Source of the DNA: Sarocladium kiliense
Lineage: Eukaryota > Ascomycota > Sordariomycetes > Hypocreales > Sarocladiaceae
Assembly (NCBI GenBank): GCA_030734395.1
Contig: JAUZTG010000051.1
Location: 124,001 to 188,000 of the forward strand
Direction: 5' to 3'
DNA: 64,000 nucleotides
The notes beneath the pieces were generated by a model. That model was not told the origin of the DNA. It did not search any database and worked only from the letters and a program-made list of their open reading frames with translations. A program made the translations under genes and the position numbers. Below, piece after piece: positions 54,701 through 64,000 of the stretch (positions are counted from its first letter, which is position 1; each line of letters opens with the position of its first letter).

Positions 54701-57378
54701 GGTTGCAGAGGCTGGGGTTAAAAGCGGCCAGTGTCGTCATAGGTTTCCTCGTCCTTTGGGGTGTCATGGCCAATTTTTGAAAATGCCTCAGAACTGCTAG
54801 CTGTAATGAGAAGTCCGCCACCCATCAGTCGGAATACAGTGAGCATTAGGCGCGATAGACCACGAAGGGCAACGGGCAAGGCGACAGGCCTGAAGGAGTG
54901 GTCTAGGCCTCACTGTGCGCCGTACAGTGAGACCGCCCAGAGAATTGCACAGCCAGAAACACTGGAAGAAGGCCAGAGACATGTGTCGGACACAGCCCAT
55001 CGATCTGGACGCAGTCCATCGGCTGTACTCAAAACGCCCTCGTGCCAGAGGCGTGCCACAGAGAAGGAGTGAGATCCACGATCGCACGGGATCGCATGGC
55101 TTCTTGTTGTTGTTTACATGCGACAGAGTTGCGGGAGCTCCCACAGGCTCGCAACTTAATTCCTGCGCGGCGCCAGCAGATGGAGTTGCAGTGCTAGTAC
55201 CTGAAGATACAGCGCGTGAAGACCCAGAAGTGTACCTCGCTAGAAAGGTTGGTTGGTCCTGGGCCGCCAGGGTTGATTGAACCAGATGCGGATAGGATTT
55301 GACAAGAGGCTCCAGATATTCCGGGCTAGTTGCAGTGCGAGCAGCGTGAAAGCGTGCTGTGTGGCTCGTCTTCGGCGAAGCCGTCCGCGTTCGTCTCATG
55401 CTACTGGACCAGTAGTACACCTTCTCCAGGTCGCATGTCGCTCGCCCAAGCTGTGTGGTCGAGATAATTGGAGGCATTTACCTTTGCCGTCAAATAACTA
55501 CAGATACGCAAATTGCCGAGCTGTGGCGACGAACACGACAGAAGGCAAGTAGAACAAAGCGGAACCCTTTCATGGTTCCAGCCTCGGTTCGCGTCTTCGG
55601 CCTCTATTGCGTAGTGCGACTCAGGGCAGAAGGCGACCGTCCTGGGGAGGCGAAGGGAATAAGTGGTGGAAACAGTGAACGGCGAAATCATCTCTACTGG
55701 AGAATCCAGACTGGCAGGTTTGTTAGTGGCCGCGGAGACGTCCCAAGCATCGTGACGGGCGGAAAGGATGGGCCTACAAGGCTTGTGGAATGGGGGGCGG
55801 CGAGAAAATCGGTGCAGCGCGGATGGATTCGGCCTTCTGCTCACTGGTTGCGCGTGTTGTGGTGTGGAGAGCGGCGGGTGCTTCTTGGTTCCGTCGCTGC
55901 CGAATGGACGAAGACGGGCAACTTCGGCATCCAAGCTGAGGGAAAAAAAAGAGGTGTCAGTGTCAGGCACACGGCTGCTATCGTCGGGGATCAGCATGGT
56001 CAAGATTTTACAATGGGGATCTGCCGGCCCAGGCCAACCGCGATGCGGTGAGGGTGGTGGCACTGATGATAATCGTGATGGTAATGGAATCGTGCTCGGC
56101 TGGGTATAGTGAGTCAGTTGCTTGCAGTAAAGCGTCATGCGTCACATAGTGCAGGATGGAATTGTACTGCACCCATCCCTTCGGCGAAGGCGATGAAGAA
56201 CTGCAGACTTGGCCTGGCGTGTAGACGCTGTTTGTCTTGGTGGTTGCTTTTTCCCTATCGTCGGTGCCGTGGTGGCGCGACTCCTAGCTGCTACTGGTGT
56301 GTGCCTGGCCAGAGACTGATGGACGGGAGGGCGCGAGGGTTTAACGACAGGTGATGTACAGTGTGCAGAAATTACAATTCGTACAGTGCAGCAGCCACTA
56401 AACTCCCCAAAGCAGCACCATCCGCCGACAACAACGCACAGTGATAGAGGAGAGTTTGGCCCAGTGCTTGGTGCCTGTAGGTTTTCCGAATGGGTTCGAG
56501 GGGACGATCTGCACCTTATCTCTACTGCGACCTCCTTTCAATTCTAGTGCAGTTCAAAGTTTTTCTGCTTGAGCTTTGTCTCTGACAGCCACGATCTGGC
56601 CTGCAATTGTAGAATCATTGCAACTGGAGCCGTCTACTGGTTCATCTGACTGTCTCTCTCTCAATCAACTCGAGTCTCGAGGGGGTGTGTCTCCATCACT
56701 GTGGTGCCTGGGGTGCCACCAGCGGAAAGGGGAGGGGCCTCGATCGGACAGCAGGGGCCGCCCACGCCCCCCTCCCGGTCCTCGGCTGCATTCGCACTGG
56801 GGCAACAGGCTGGGCAAGGGTCAGTCAAGTTCTCATGACGGGTTTCTGATGCTGATGTTGGTCGCCCCCACTCAGTCGACAGTGCGATTGCCCATGCTGT
56901 TCTCGTTCACTCGCCCTCTCGCGACTGGGGCGACTGTCGCTGGGTCCGGCAATGCACAGAGACAGTGTGGTCTCCGTCATGTACGGTACCTACGGTACAT
57001 GGGGCTCAGGTACTGTGGTTACTGCAGCCCGTAGAGCCCAGTGGGGAGCTTCCAGCCAGCCAGCCTAGCCCACTCCAGTCCGGTCGAGGCAGGCATGGCA
57101 GGGCAGCAGTTCCAGCAGGAGCAAGCATGGATGGCGGCTTCCCGTAGGTTTGCGTGCGAGTCGTGAGGATTTGCGCTGTCCCCAGTAGCCTGAAGGGTGG
57201 TAGTCCCAAGTCAGTCCCATAGCGGCAATTCTGTGTGCCGTGCCAGTCAGTGCCAGCTGCTCTCACGGGCTTCCCACCACCACTTCCCATCTCATTCAAA
57301 TACCAGCTCCCACCCGTCCTTCCTCCAGAGCCTCTTCCTGCTTCCCTTTCTTCCCTCCTCACCCACGGAATGCTGCCC

Positions 57379-57549
57379 TTATAAGCTTCCCTATCTTTCG
57401 TGCGGTGCTCGACGCTTCCTCTCTCCTCTCCACTCTACCTTTTCTTCCTCTTTTCTTTTCCCAATACCTCATCATCTCCTACGCATCCTTTGACCTAGAG
57501 CAACTTCTTTTCCGCTCCTACAGGATCACCCTCATCACAACCATCAACA
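57379..57549 (+). promoter_or_regulatory. pma1: pma1 core promoter: TATA box and CT-rich leader
   Basis: TTATAAGC at 57379-57386 is a good TATA box, 164-171 bases before the ATG. It is followed by a long pyrimidine-rich block (about 57415-57470) of the type found before transcription starts of strongly expressed fungal genes. The start codon has a favourable AACAATGGC context. Confidence 0.6.
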
Positions 57550-60500
57550 ATGGCTGAGGAAAAGGCCACCGGCGCTCCTGCGCTGGATACCAACATCGAG
57601 TCTGGCGGCTTCGACGAGAAGCGCGCCCACGGCCAAGAGCACGTCCCTGCTTCTGGTGCTCCTCCCGCCAAGCCGGCCCCAGCCGCTGTCGACGACGAGG
57701 ATGAGGACGAGGACATTGATGCCCTCATCGATGACCTCCAGTCTCAGGATGGCCACGAGTTGGAGGAAGAAGAGGAGGAGGCCAGCCCCGGTGGTGGTCG
57801 CCAAGTCCCCGAGGACATGCTCAAGACTGACTCCCGTGTCGGTCTCACCGAGTCTGAGGTTGAGGCCCGTCGTCGCAAGTACGGTCTCAACCAGATGAAG
57901 GAGGAGAAGGAGAACCTTGTACTCAAGTTCCTTTCCTACTTCGTCGGACCTATTCAATTCGTCATGGAGGTGAGTTTCCAAGCTTTTTTTTTTTCGCTTC
58001 TACTCTGTTGTCTGCTGCATTGTTTACCCTTTTGGGTACTGGCGTGGGTGTTTCATTCCCGTTGAACCAAAACAATGTTTCGCTGGCATTTACACTTCGG
58101 TGCGATCTGCCCTTTGCGACAGCTGTTTCGGCTCTTGGGTTTGTGACAGTACACACTTTGTTTTTTGCCTTATTGCGAGAGCTCTTTTTTGAGTTTCTAC
58201 TACTGCATTTTTTATCCCACCCTTCGAACTCAACACCCGGGCATCACACCACAATGCGACGAACGGCAAACGAGAGCGCGGCGCGCCCAGCGACGAAAGC
58301 GACCGAGTCGGGGTGCCCAAAATTTTTGCGCGTTTTTGGCGCAGATTGGCTGGGACCCACACAAGCTCCATACTGAACACGGATTGGCCGGATGGGTTCG
58401 CACTGGTGCAACCGAGCGCGGTGCGAGTGGAAACGTGGGCCTGCGGGCACCCTACTATACCACTGGCACCACAGAAAGCCACCCACTGGAGCACGCACTG
58501 GAGATGCCACTACTGTGCGATCAACAGCACTGCGAACACGCACCGTCGCCCAGACGGATACCGCCGGCCACTATCCCTGCAATCAGCTTTCCCCCCACAC
58601 GTGTCTCTGCCGTTGCCCGTCTTGGGCTTCGACTGGATCGCGAGCGCGATCGACACGCTATGGCTCGGCGCTCATCGCTTTTCTCCTCTTGCACTAGCGG
58701 GTCATTCTCTGCGCTGCTCGTTTTCAGACTGCCTGCATTCGTGTGCACAAATTGCGGACGACAAATTTACTGACTCGTTCATTTTCTAGGCTGCTGCCGT
58801 CCTTGCTGCCGGTCTTGAGGATTGGGTCGATTTCGGTGTCATTTGCGGTCTGCTTCTGCTCAACGCCGCCGTCGGTTTCATCCAGGAGTTCCAGGCTGGA
58901 TCTATTGTCGACGAGCTGAAGAAGACTCTCGCTCTCAAGGCTGTCGTTCTCCGTGACGGTACCCTCAAGGAAATTGAGGCTCCTTTCGTCGTTCCCGGTG
59001 ATATCCTCCAGGTTGAGGAGGGTACCATTATTCCCGCTGATGGTCGCATCGTTACTGAGGACGCGTTCCTCCAGGTCGATCAGTCCGCTATCACTGGCGA
59101 GTCTCTCGCTGTTGACAAGCACAATGGCGACAACTGCTTCCAGTCCTCTGCTGTCAAGCGTGGTGAGGCCTTCATTGTCGTCACCTCCACTGGTGACAAC
59201 ACCTTCGTCGGTCGTGCCGCTGCCCTCGTCTCCCAGTCTGCTGGCGGTACTGGTCACTTCACTGAGGTTCTCCACGGCATTGGTACGATTCTCCTGATCC
59301 TGGTCATCGTCACCCTGCTCGTTGTCTGGGTCTCCAGCTTCTACCGCTCTAACGGCATTGTCACCATCCTCCGTTTCACTCTTGCCATCACCATTGTCGG
59401 TGTTCCCGTCGGTCTTCCCGCCGTCGTCACTACCACCATGGCTGTCGGTGCCGCCTACCTCGCCAAGAAGAAGGCCATCGTCCAGAAGCTCTCTGCCATT
59501 GAGTCCCTTGCTGGTGTCGAGATCCTCTGCTCTGACAAGACTGGTACTCTCACCAAGAACAAGCTGTCTCTCTCTGAGCCTTTCTGCGTCGAGGGTGTCG
59601 ACCCCGATGACCTGATGCTCACTGCCTGTCTCGCTGCGTCCCGCAAGAAGAAGGGTATTGATGCCATTGATAAGGCTTTCCTCAAGGCCCTCCGCCACTA
59701 CCCTCTTGCCAAGAACGTTCTCTCCAAGTACGCCGTCCTCGACTTCCAGCCTTTCGACCCCGTCTCCAAGAAGGTCCAGGTTACCGTCGAGTCCCCTCAG
59801 GGCGAGCGCATTATCTGCGTCAAGGGTGCCCCCATGGCTGTCCTCAACACCGTCGCTCAGGACCACCCCATCCCTGAGGAGATCGACCAAGCCTACAAGA
59901 ACAAGGTTGCTGAGTTCGCTACCCGTGGTTTCCGTTCTCTTGGTGTTGCCCGCAAGCGTGGCCAGGGCTCTTGGGAGATTCTCGGTATTATGCCCTGCTC
60001 TGACCCCCCGCGTCACGATACCTACCGCACCATCAACGAGGCCAAGAACCTTGGTCTTTCCATCAAGATGCTTACTGGTGACGCCGTCGGCATTGCTCGT
60101 GAGACTTCTCGCCAGCTCGGTCTCGGTACCAACGTCTACAACTCTGAGCGTCTCGGCCTTGGTGGCGGTGGTGACATGCCCGGTTCTGAGGTCTACGATT
60201 TCGTCGAGGCTGCCGATGGTTTCGCCGAGGTCTTCCCCCAGCACAAGTACTCCGTCGTCGAGATTCTCCAGCAGCGTGGCTACCTTGTTGCCATGACTGG
60301 TGACGGTGTCAACGATGCTCCCTCTCTCAAGAAGGCTGATACTGGTATTGCTGTCGAGGGTGCCTCCGACGCCGCCCGCTCCGCCGCCGATATTGTCTTC
60401 CTTGCCCCTGGTCTCGGTGCTATCATCGATGCGCTCAAGACTTCTCGCCAGATTTTCCACCGCATGTACGCCTACGTCGTCTACCGTATCGCTCTTTCCC

Positions 60501-61231
60501 TGCACATGGAGATCTTCCTCGGTCTCTGGATCGCTATCCTCAACCGCTCTCTTAACATCGAGCTCGTTGTCTTCATCGCCATTTTCGCCGATATTGCCAC
60601 CCTTGCTATCGCCTACGACAACGCCCCATACTCCCAGACTCCCGTCAAGTGGAACCTCCCCAAGCTGTGGGGTATGTCCGTCCTCCTCGGCATCGTCCTT
60701 GCCGTCGGTACCTGGATTGCCCTTACCACTATGTACGTCGGTGGCTCCAACGGTGGTATCGTCCAAAACTTCGGTAACATCGATGAGGTCCTCTTCCTTG
60801 AGATCTCCCTCACTGAGAACTGGCTCATCTTCATCACCCGTGCCAACGGTCCCTTCTGGTCCTCTATCCCCTCGTGGCAGCTTGCTGGCGCCATCCTGGT
60901 CGTCGATATCCTTGCCACCCTCTTCTGTATCTTCGGTTGGTTCGTTGATGGCCCTGACAACCGCACCTCCATTGTCGCCGTTGTCCGTATTTGGATTTTC
61001 TCCTTCGGTGTCTTCTGCATCATGGGTGGTCTCTACTACTTCATGCAGGGCTCCGCCGGCTTCGACAACCTCATGCACGGCAAGTCGCCCAAGCGCAACC
61101 CCAAGCAGCGCTCGCTCGAGGACTTTGGTAAGTTTCTATCTCTCTTGAACACGATTCTCAAGCAACATACTAACGGCTTTCTAGTTGTCTCTCTCCAGCG
61201 TGTCTCTACCCAGCACGAGAAGTCCCAGTAA
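57550..61231 (+). CDS. pma1: Plasma-membrane H+-ATPase (P-type, subclass IIIA), 3 exons
   Basis: Exons are 57550-57969, 58790-61127 and 61185-61231, giving 934 residues. The protein pumps protons out of the cell with ATP and energises nutrient uptake. The N-terminus is acidic (DDEDEDEDIDALIDDL). The actuator loop has the TGES motif (in SAITGESLAVD), the phosphorylation site is CSDKTGTLT, KGAP marks the nucleotide domain, and TGDGVNDAPSLKKAD is the hinge. About ten membrane helices are visible. The C-terminal regulatory end [21 protein letters not shown] carries the Ser/Thr pair known to be phosphorylated on glucose activation in yeast. The first intron is 820 bases, unusually long. The last, 57 bases, is a multiple of three without a stop, so it must be recognised by its GTAAGT, TACTAAC and CTAG signals. 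Codon bias is extreme. Confidence 0.97.
57970..58789 (+). other. pma1: 820-base first intron of pma1
   Basis: The intron runs from GTGAGT to TTTTCTAG and splits the codons of VME and AAAVLAAG. It is roughly ten times longer than the other introns in the window. It is GC-rich in the second half and contains the palindrome ACACGTGT at 58597-58604. Open frames inside it have no motif. Confidence 0.8.
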
Positions 61232-61732
61232 ATACGATGCTACACATATGCGGACGGTACCATGCCGTTCCGCCTGCCTTTTTTTCTTTGTCTAAACTTT
61301 ACATCGTACGGGTTCGTTCGTGATTTGGGAGGTCGGTCTGGTTCGGAGTGTTGAGGGGGCGTGTTCACATACCCTAGAGATTCGTCACTTTAGACACCTA
61401 ATGAAGTTAAAAAAAAAATCAACGCCCCATGTCCTTGTGAATGTGATATTCTGCCCTAGAACCCCCGAGCTTTTTCGATCGGAACCACCCAGCTCTGTCC
61501 TTGGCGTTATGTATGGCTCATGTTGAAATTGCTGGTATTTTTGGGTATGGCCGCGGGAGCAAAGTCACGTGACTTGAAGCTCGCTGTTTGTAGACACATG
61601 CACGCCAAGCATCCCAGGCTTTGCTGTAAAGTCAACGTTCTTGAAACCTCGATCTCTCTGACAAGGGTCGTTCCTTAGAAATGAGAACACGCGTTTTCTA
61701 GGGGACGTCTTAACCTGTTCCGTTCACTCAAC
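61232..61732. other. pma1 3' region and promoter of WD-repeat gene
   Basis: This 501-base spacer is T-rich after the stop codon, has an A9 run at about 61409-61417, and includes GTCACGTGAC, a 10-base palindrome at about 61564-61573 containing CACGTG. No gene is present. Confidence 0.45.
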
Positions 61733-63568
61733 ATGTCCCGACTGGAGATCCCTGGCTATTATTTCGGTACGTGCCTCCTGACACCATCGACCGCAGGAGA
61801 GCCCGTGACCTGCATACCTTCAAATACCCTTTTACGTCTTTGTGACTAACCGTGTATGTAAAGATGAGGAAAAGGGAAAGTACTTCAAGATTGAAAAGTC
61901 GCATCTTGCTCCTTCTTCAGCGGCTTGGTCTTCTGACAATGTCAAACGACGCAAAGTCGAGGATGAGGCGCACCGCGCTGCAGAGAGAAGAAAACGTCTC
62001 CTCAGGAACCATATACGCCGCCATCCGGCCTTAATTAGAGATGACTTCACCTCTGGACTTTTGGATCGAGAGGTCGGAGCACCGTCTGCTGCGAAAGGAC
62101 TTGGTGCGAGAGTGACGAGGGAGTACGGGGAGGGAGAGATCAGAGGGAGGTCTTGGGCGAGAGGGCTGGAGGGGAAAGGGGAGGTGTCGTTTGCGCCGAG
62201 CTTTGTCAGGGGACGGATGGCGAATATGGGCTGTTTCTGGGTGGATGGAGGGGATGAGAGGACGGGGATGGGGGTTGGGTATGGAGGGTTGGATGAGGAG
62301 ACGTTGGTGGGGAGTTATATCCCGACTGATGAAAATGAGAGGTGAGTGATGGGTTTTCTTGGCTTGATGAGATGGAAATGATGGACACGAGGGATGGATG
62401 ACTGACGATGGCGGCAGGATATGCTTCTCAAGGGACTCGACGTATATGCGTCCGCTCCACACGCCATCATATCGAACTGAGATTGTCAGGTGCCCTCAGA
62501 TGTCGTCGATCAAGTATCACGCCCCAACACACAAGATGCTCCTTACATCAAGAGAGCTAGATCACAGCGCTGGACTGTACATCTTCTCACCACCACTCTC
62601 AGAGGAAGGGAGTGGACAACCGAGGTGGTTGCTGGGAGAAGGCACGTCCTTTTTCTCTTCATGTTAAGACCACGAGATCGTACTGACTGATGAGTACAGC
62701 GAATCAGTATCAGCGACTGTCAACATTACACCGCCTTCGAGATCAATGGGTAGTCCACGGCGCAACGCCAGCACCCTCCTCCTCCCCCGAAACCCTCTGC
62801 GTAATCAGCACCAACGCTGGCATCCTCCGCGTCTCCTCCAACGAAGCCGTCTCCTGGCTCTCTGCCCCTCCACCCTCCTCCTCCTCCTCCTCCTCCTCAG
62901 GTCGCAAAACCGGCCCGCAACTCCCCCGCGAGATCTTCTCCCAGGATTTCCAAATCGATAATCCGAATGTTCTCTACGCTGGCGGGAGACAGGCGAGGCT
63001 TTGGAGGACGGATTTGAGGACGGGGGGCAGGGAGTGGGGGTTTGAAGGTGTGAGGAGTAGTTTGGCGCATGTGAAGAGTTTGGGCGGTGGGAAGGAGGTT
63101 TTGGTCTCGGGGCCAAGGGACTTCATGGCTGTTTATGATGTGAGGATGTTTGGAGGGGAAAGGAGTGCTGTTGGTTTGGGAAGTGGTGGTGGTGGGACAG
63201 GGATGGCGAAACCGGTCCTTACGTTCCCGGAGCATAAGAACGAGGCGCATATCCATGTTGGATTGGATGTCTCGCATGATCTGGAGGTTGTAGCTGCAGG
63301 ACAGGGCGATGGCACGGTGAAGCTGTTCTCTACCATGTCAGGGAGGATGTTAAAGGCTGGTGGTAGCGCCCGGGGGAAGACCAGCGGGAAGAAGCCAGCG
63401 CGAGAAGGGGGATGTGATGGATTGGACAGTGTGAAGACGGATACACCCATCAAGGCGGTGATGTTCCAGAAGATGCCGTGGGAGAGGTGGGAGAGTCTTT
63501 GGGTGGCGGAGGGACCTGCTTTGAGGAAGTTTTCCTTTGGAGCGAGGAAGTGGGATGATGAGGTTTAG
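61733..63568 (+). CDS. DCAF4-like WD-repeat protein, 4 exons
   Basis: Exons are 61733-61766, 61864-62341, 62418-62641 and 62700-63568, giving 534 residues. The N-terminus MSRLEIPGYYFDEEKGKYFKI matches the opening of DDB1-CUL4 associated factor 4 (WDR21), here interrupted after YYF by an intron. A basic helical region (RRKRLLRNHIRR) follows. The C-terminal half contains degenerate beta-propeller blades: ETLCVISTNAGILRV, NVLYAGGRQARLWRTDLR, EVLVSGPRDFMAVYDVR and VVAAGQGDGTVKLF. Such proteins recruit substrates to a CUL4 ubiquitin ligase; that role is inferred from family. A run of TCC repeats at about 62875-62897 codes for eight serines. Intron 3 is best explained as GC-AG (G|GCACGT to ACAG); a GT donor at 62645 with a weak GAG acceptor would also keep frame. 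Confidence 0.8.
62642..62699 (+). other. Probable GC-AG intron 3 of the DCAF4-like gene
   Basis: It has donor GAAG|GCACGT, branch TACTGAC and acceptor GTACAG, and is 58 bases long. The competing choice, GT at 62645 to GAG at 62693, leaves the branch only a few bases from the acceptor. Confidence 0.5.
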
Positions 63569-64000
63569 ATTGCGACGTGTACCACCTGCATGGGCACCTG
63601 GGAGGTCTGGGACTTCAAGATCGATGCATAAGTAGGCGTTTCATACCAATTGCTTTTTCAGGACGCGAATAATGATAGTAACAGGTGAAGAGGAACGAAT
63701 GGATGCATAGAATAAAATGGAAGGACAACCTTATGAGAACGCCTTTTCCTTATGTTACAGCCCGTAACATTCTTGGGTCCTGTATCCGCCTATAACACCT
63801 GGCCTTGAATTCCCAATCCATTTAGAAAGAAGTTTCCGAAAATCCTGCTCCGTTTTGCTTTTTTTTCCATTCCATGAACCCATGTACCCACGTATTTGCT
63901 ATATGTCCCTTCGCACATTACACACCCGAGCTTTCCCTAAAAGCCATGGGCAGATTCTTGGGGCTCATGGGCCCCTGTCTGAGCTGACTGCTCACGTGCC
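63569..64000. other. Terminal intergenic sequence
   Basis: These are 432 bases after the WD-repeat stop. AATAAAA at about 63712-63718 could be a polyadenylation signal. No further gene starts before the window ends. Confidence 0.4.

Larger units (their letters stand above)
48479..57549. other. 9.1 kb gene-poor region upstream of pma1
   Basis: No gene could be supported on either strand. The longest open frames (minus 54797-55477, 226 codons; minus 55401-56138, 245 codons; plus 55455-56051, 198 codons) overlap one another, are Ser/Arg/Pro-rich and carry no motif or intron pattern. Local features are a tRNA-like fragment at 49359-49423, a near match to the I-SceI site at 50374-50391, a run of 13 G at 51782-51794, and a CT-rich core promoter next to pma1. 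Base composition is mixed and not AT-rich, so the region does not look like RIP-inactivated repeat. It may contain long untranslated leaders, distal control elements or non-coding transcripts. Confidence 0.5.

Noticed and set aside
54797..56138. Overlapping open frames of 198-245 codons
   Set aside because: They occupy both strands at once, are rich in Ser, Arg and Pro, and none resembles a known family.
58724..61078. 784-codon open frame on the minus strand
   Set aside because: It is the exact antisense of pma1 exon 2. The C-ending codons of a highly expressed gene remove stops on the other strand, and the translation is Asp/Glu/Gly/Val-rich with no domain.
62746..62961. Alternative frame reading ESVSATVN then MGSPRRNAS in the DCAF4-like gene
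   Set aside because: It would need a 22-base intron to rejoin the propeller frame. The chosen frame is continuous through to the stop.

Overview
The window is nuclear DNA of a filamentous ascomycete (Pezizomycotina; Sordariomycetes is likely, as an inference). The genes have short introns of about 50-100 bases with GTRAGT donors, CTRAY branch sites and YAG acceptors. A fungal-type highly reducing polyketide synthase, a Zn2Cys6 regulator and rhodopsin-domain membrane proteins are present. I rebuilt 19 protein genes by hand; every internal exon junction keeps the reading frame.

Bases 1 to about 32.9 kb are an accessory, secondary-metabolite-like region. In order they carry: a stand-alone LovC-like enoyl reductase (partial, -), a microsomal P450 (+), a CYP7/CYP8-like P450 (-), a secreted bicovalent BBE-like flavin oxidase (-), an AflR-like Zn2Cys6 regulator (+), an SDR (-), an aldo-keto reductase (+), a 2,678-aa highly reducing PKS (KS-AT-DH-degenerate MT-ER-KR-ACP, 14 exons, +), a Baeyer-Villiger-type monooxygenase (-), then a transporter (-) and a luciferase-like flavin monooxygenase (+) that face each other, and a PEP-mutase/isocitrate-lyase family protein (-). 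The first nine form a plausible polyketide pathway. The PKS makes a reduced, probably unmethylated chain; it has no release domain; the reductases and oxygenases tailor the product. The last three look more like a catabolic module.

From about 35.5 kb the content becomes conserved or housekeeping: two tandem paralogous rhodopsin-domain membrane proteins, the mitochondrial carrier Yhm2, mitochondrial citrate synthase, an Nrd1/Seb1-type CID-RRM RNA-binding protein, a gene-poor 9 kb stretch, plasma-membrane H+-ATPase Pma1 with an 820-base first intron, and a DCAF4-like WD-repeat protein. Citrate synthase, Yhm2 and Pma1 have strongly C-ending codons, which create long meaningless open frames on the opposite strand.

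The most notable points are: the PKS has an intact internal ER yet sits near a separate trans-ER; its methyltransferase glycine loop is lost; three GC-AG introns occur in one window; the regulator and PKS promoters contain clean inverted repeats; and a very large non-coding interval lies upstream of pma1. No rRNA, CRISPR array or transposase gene was seen, and no convincing intact tRNA.
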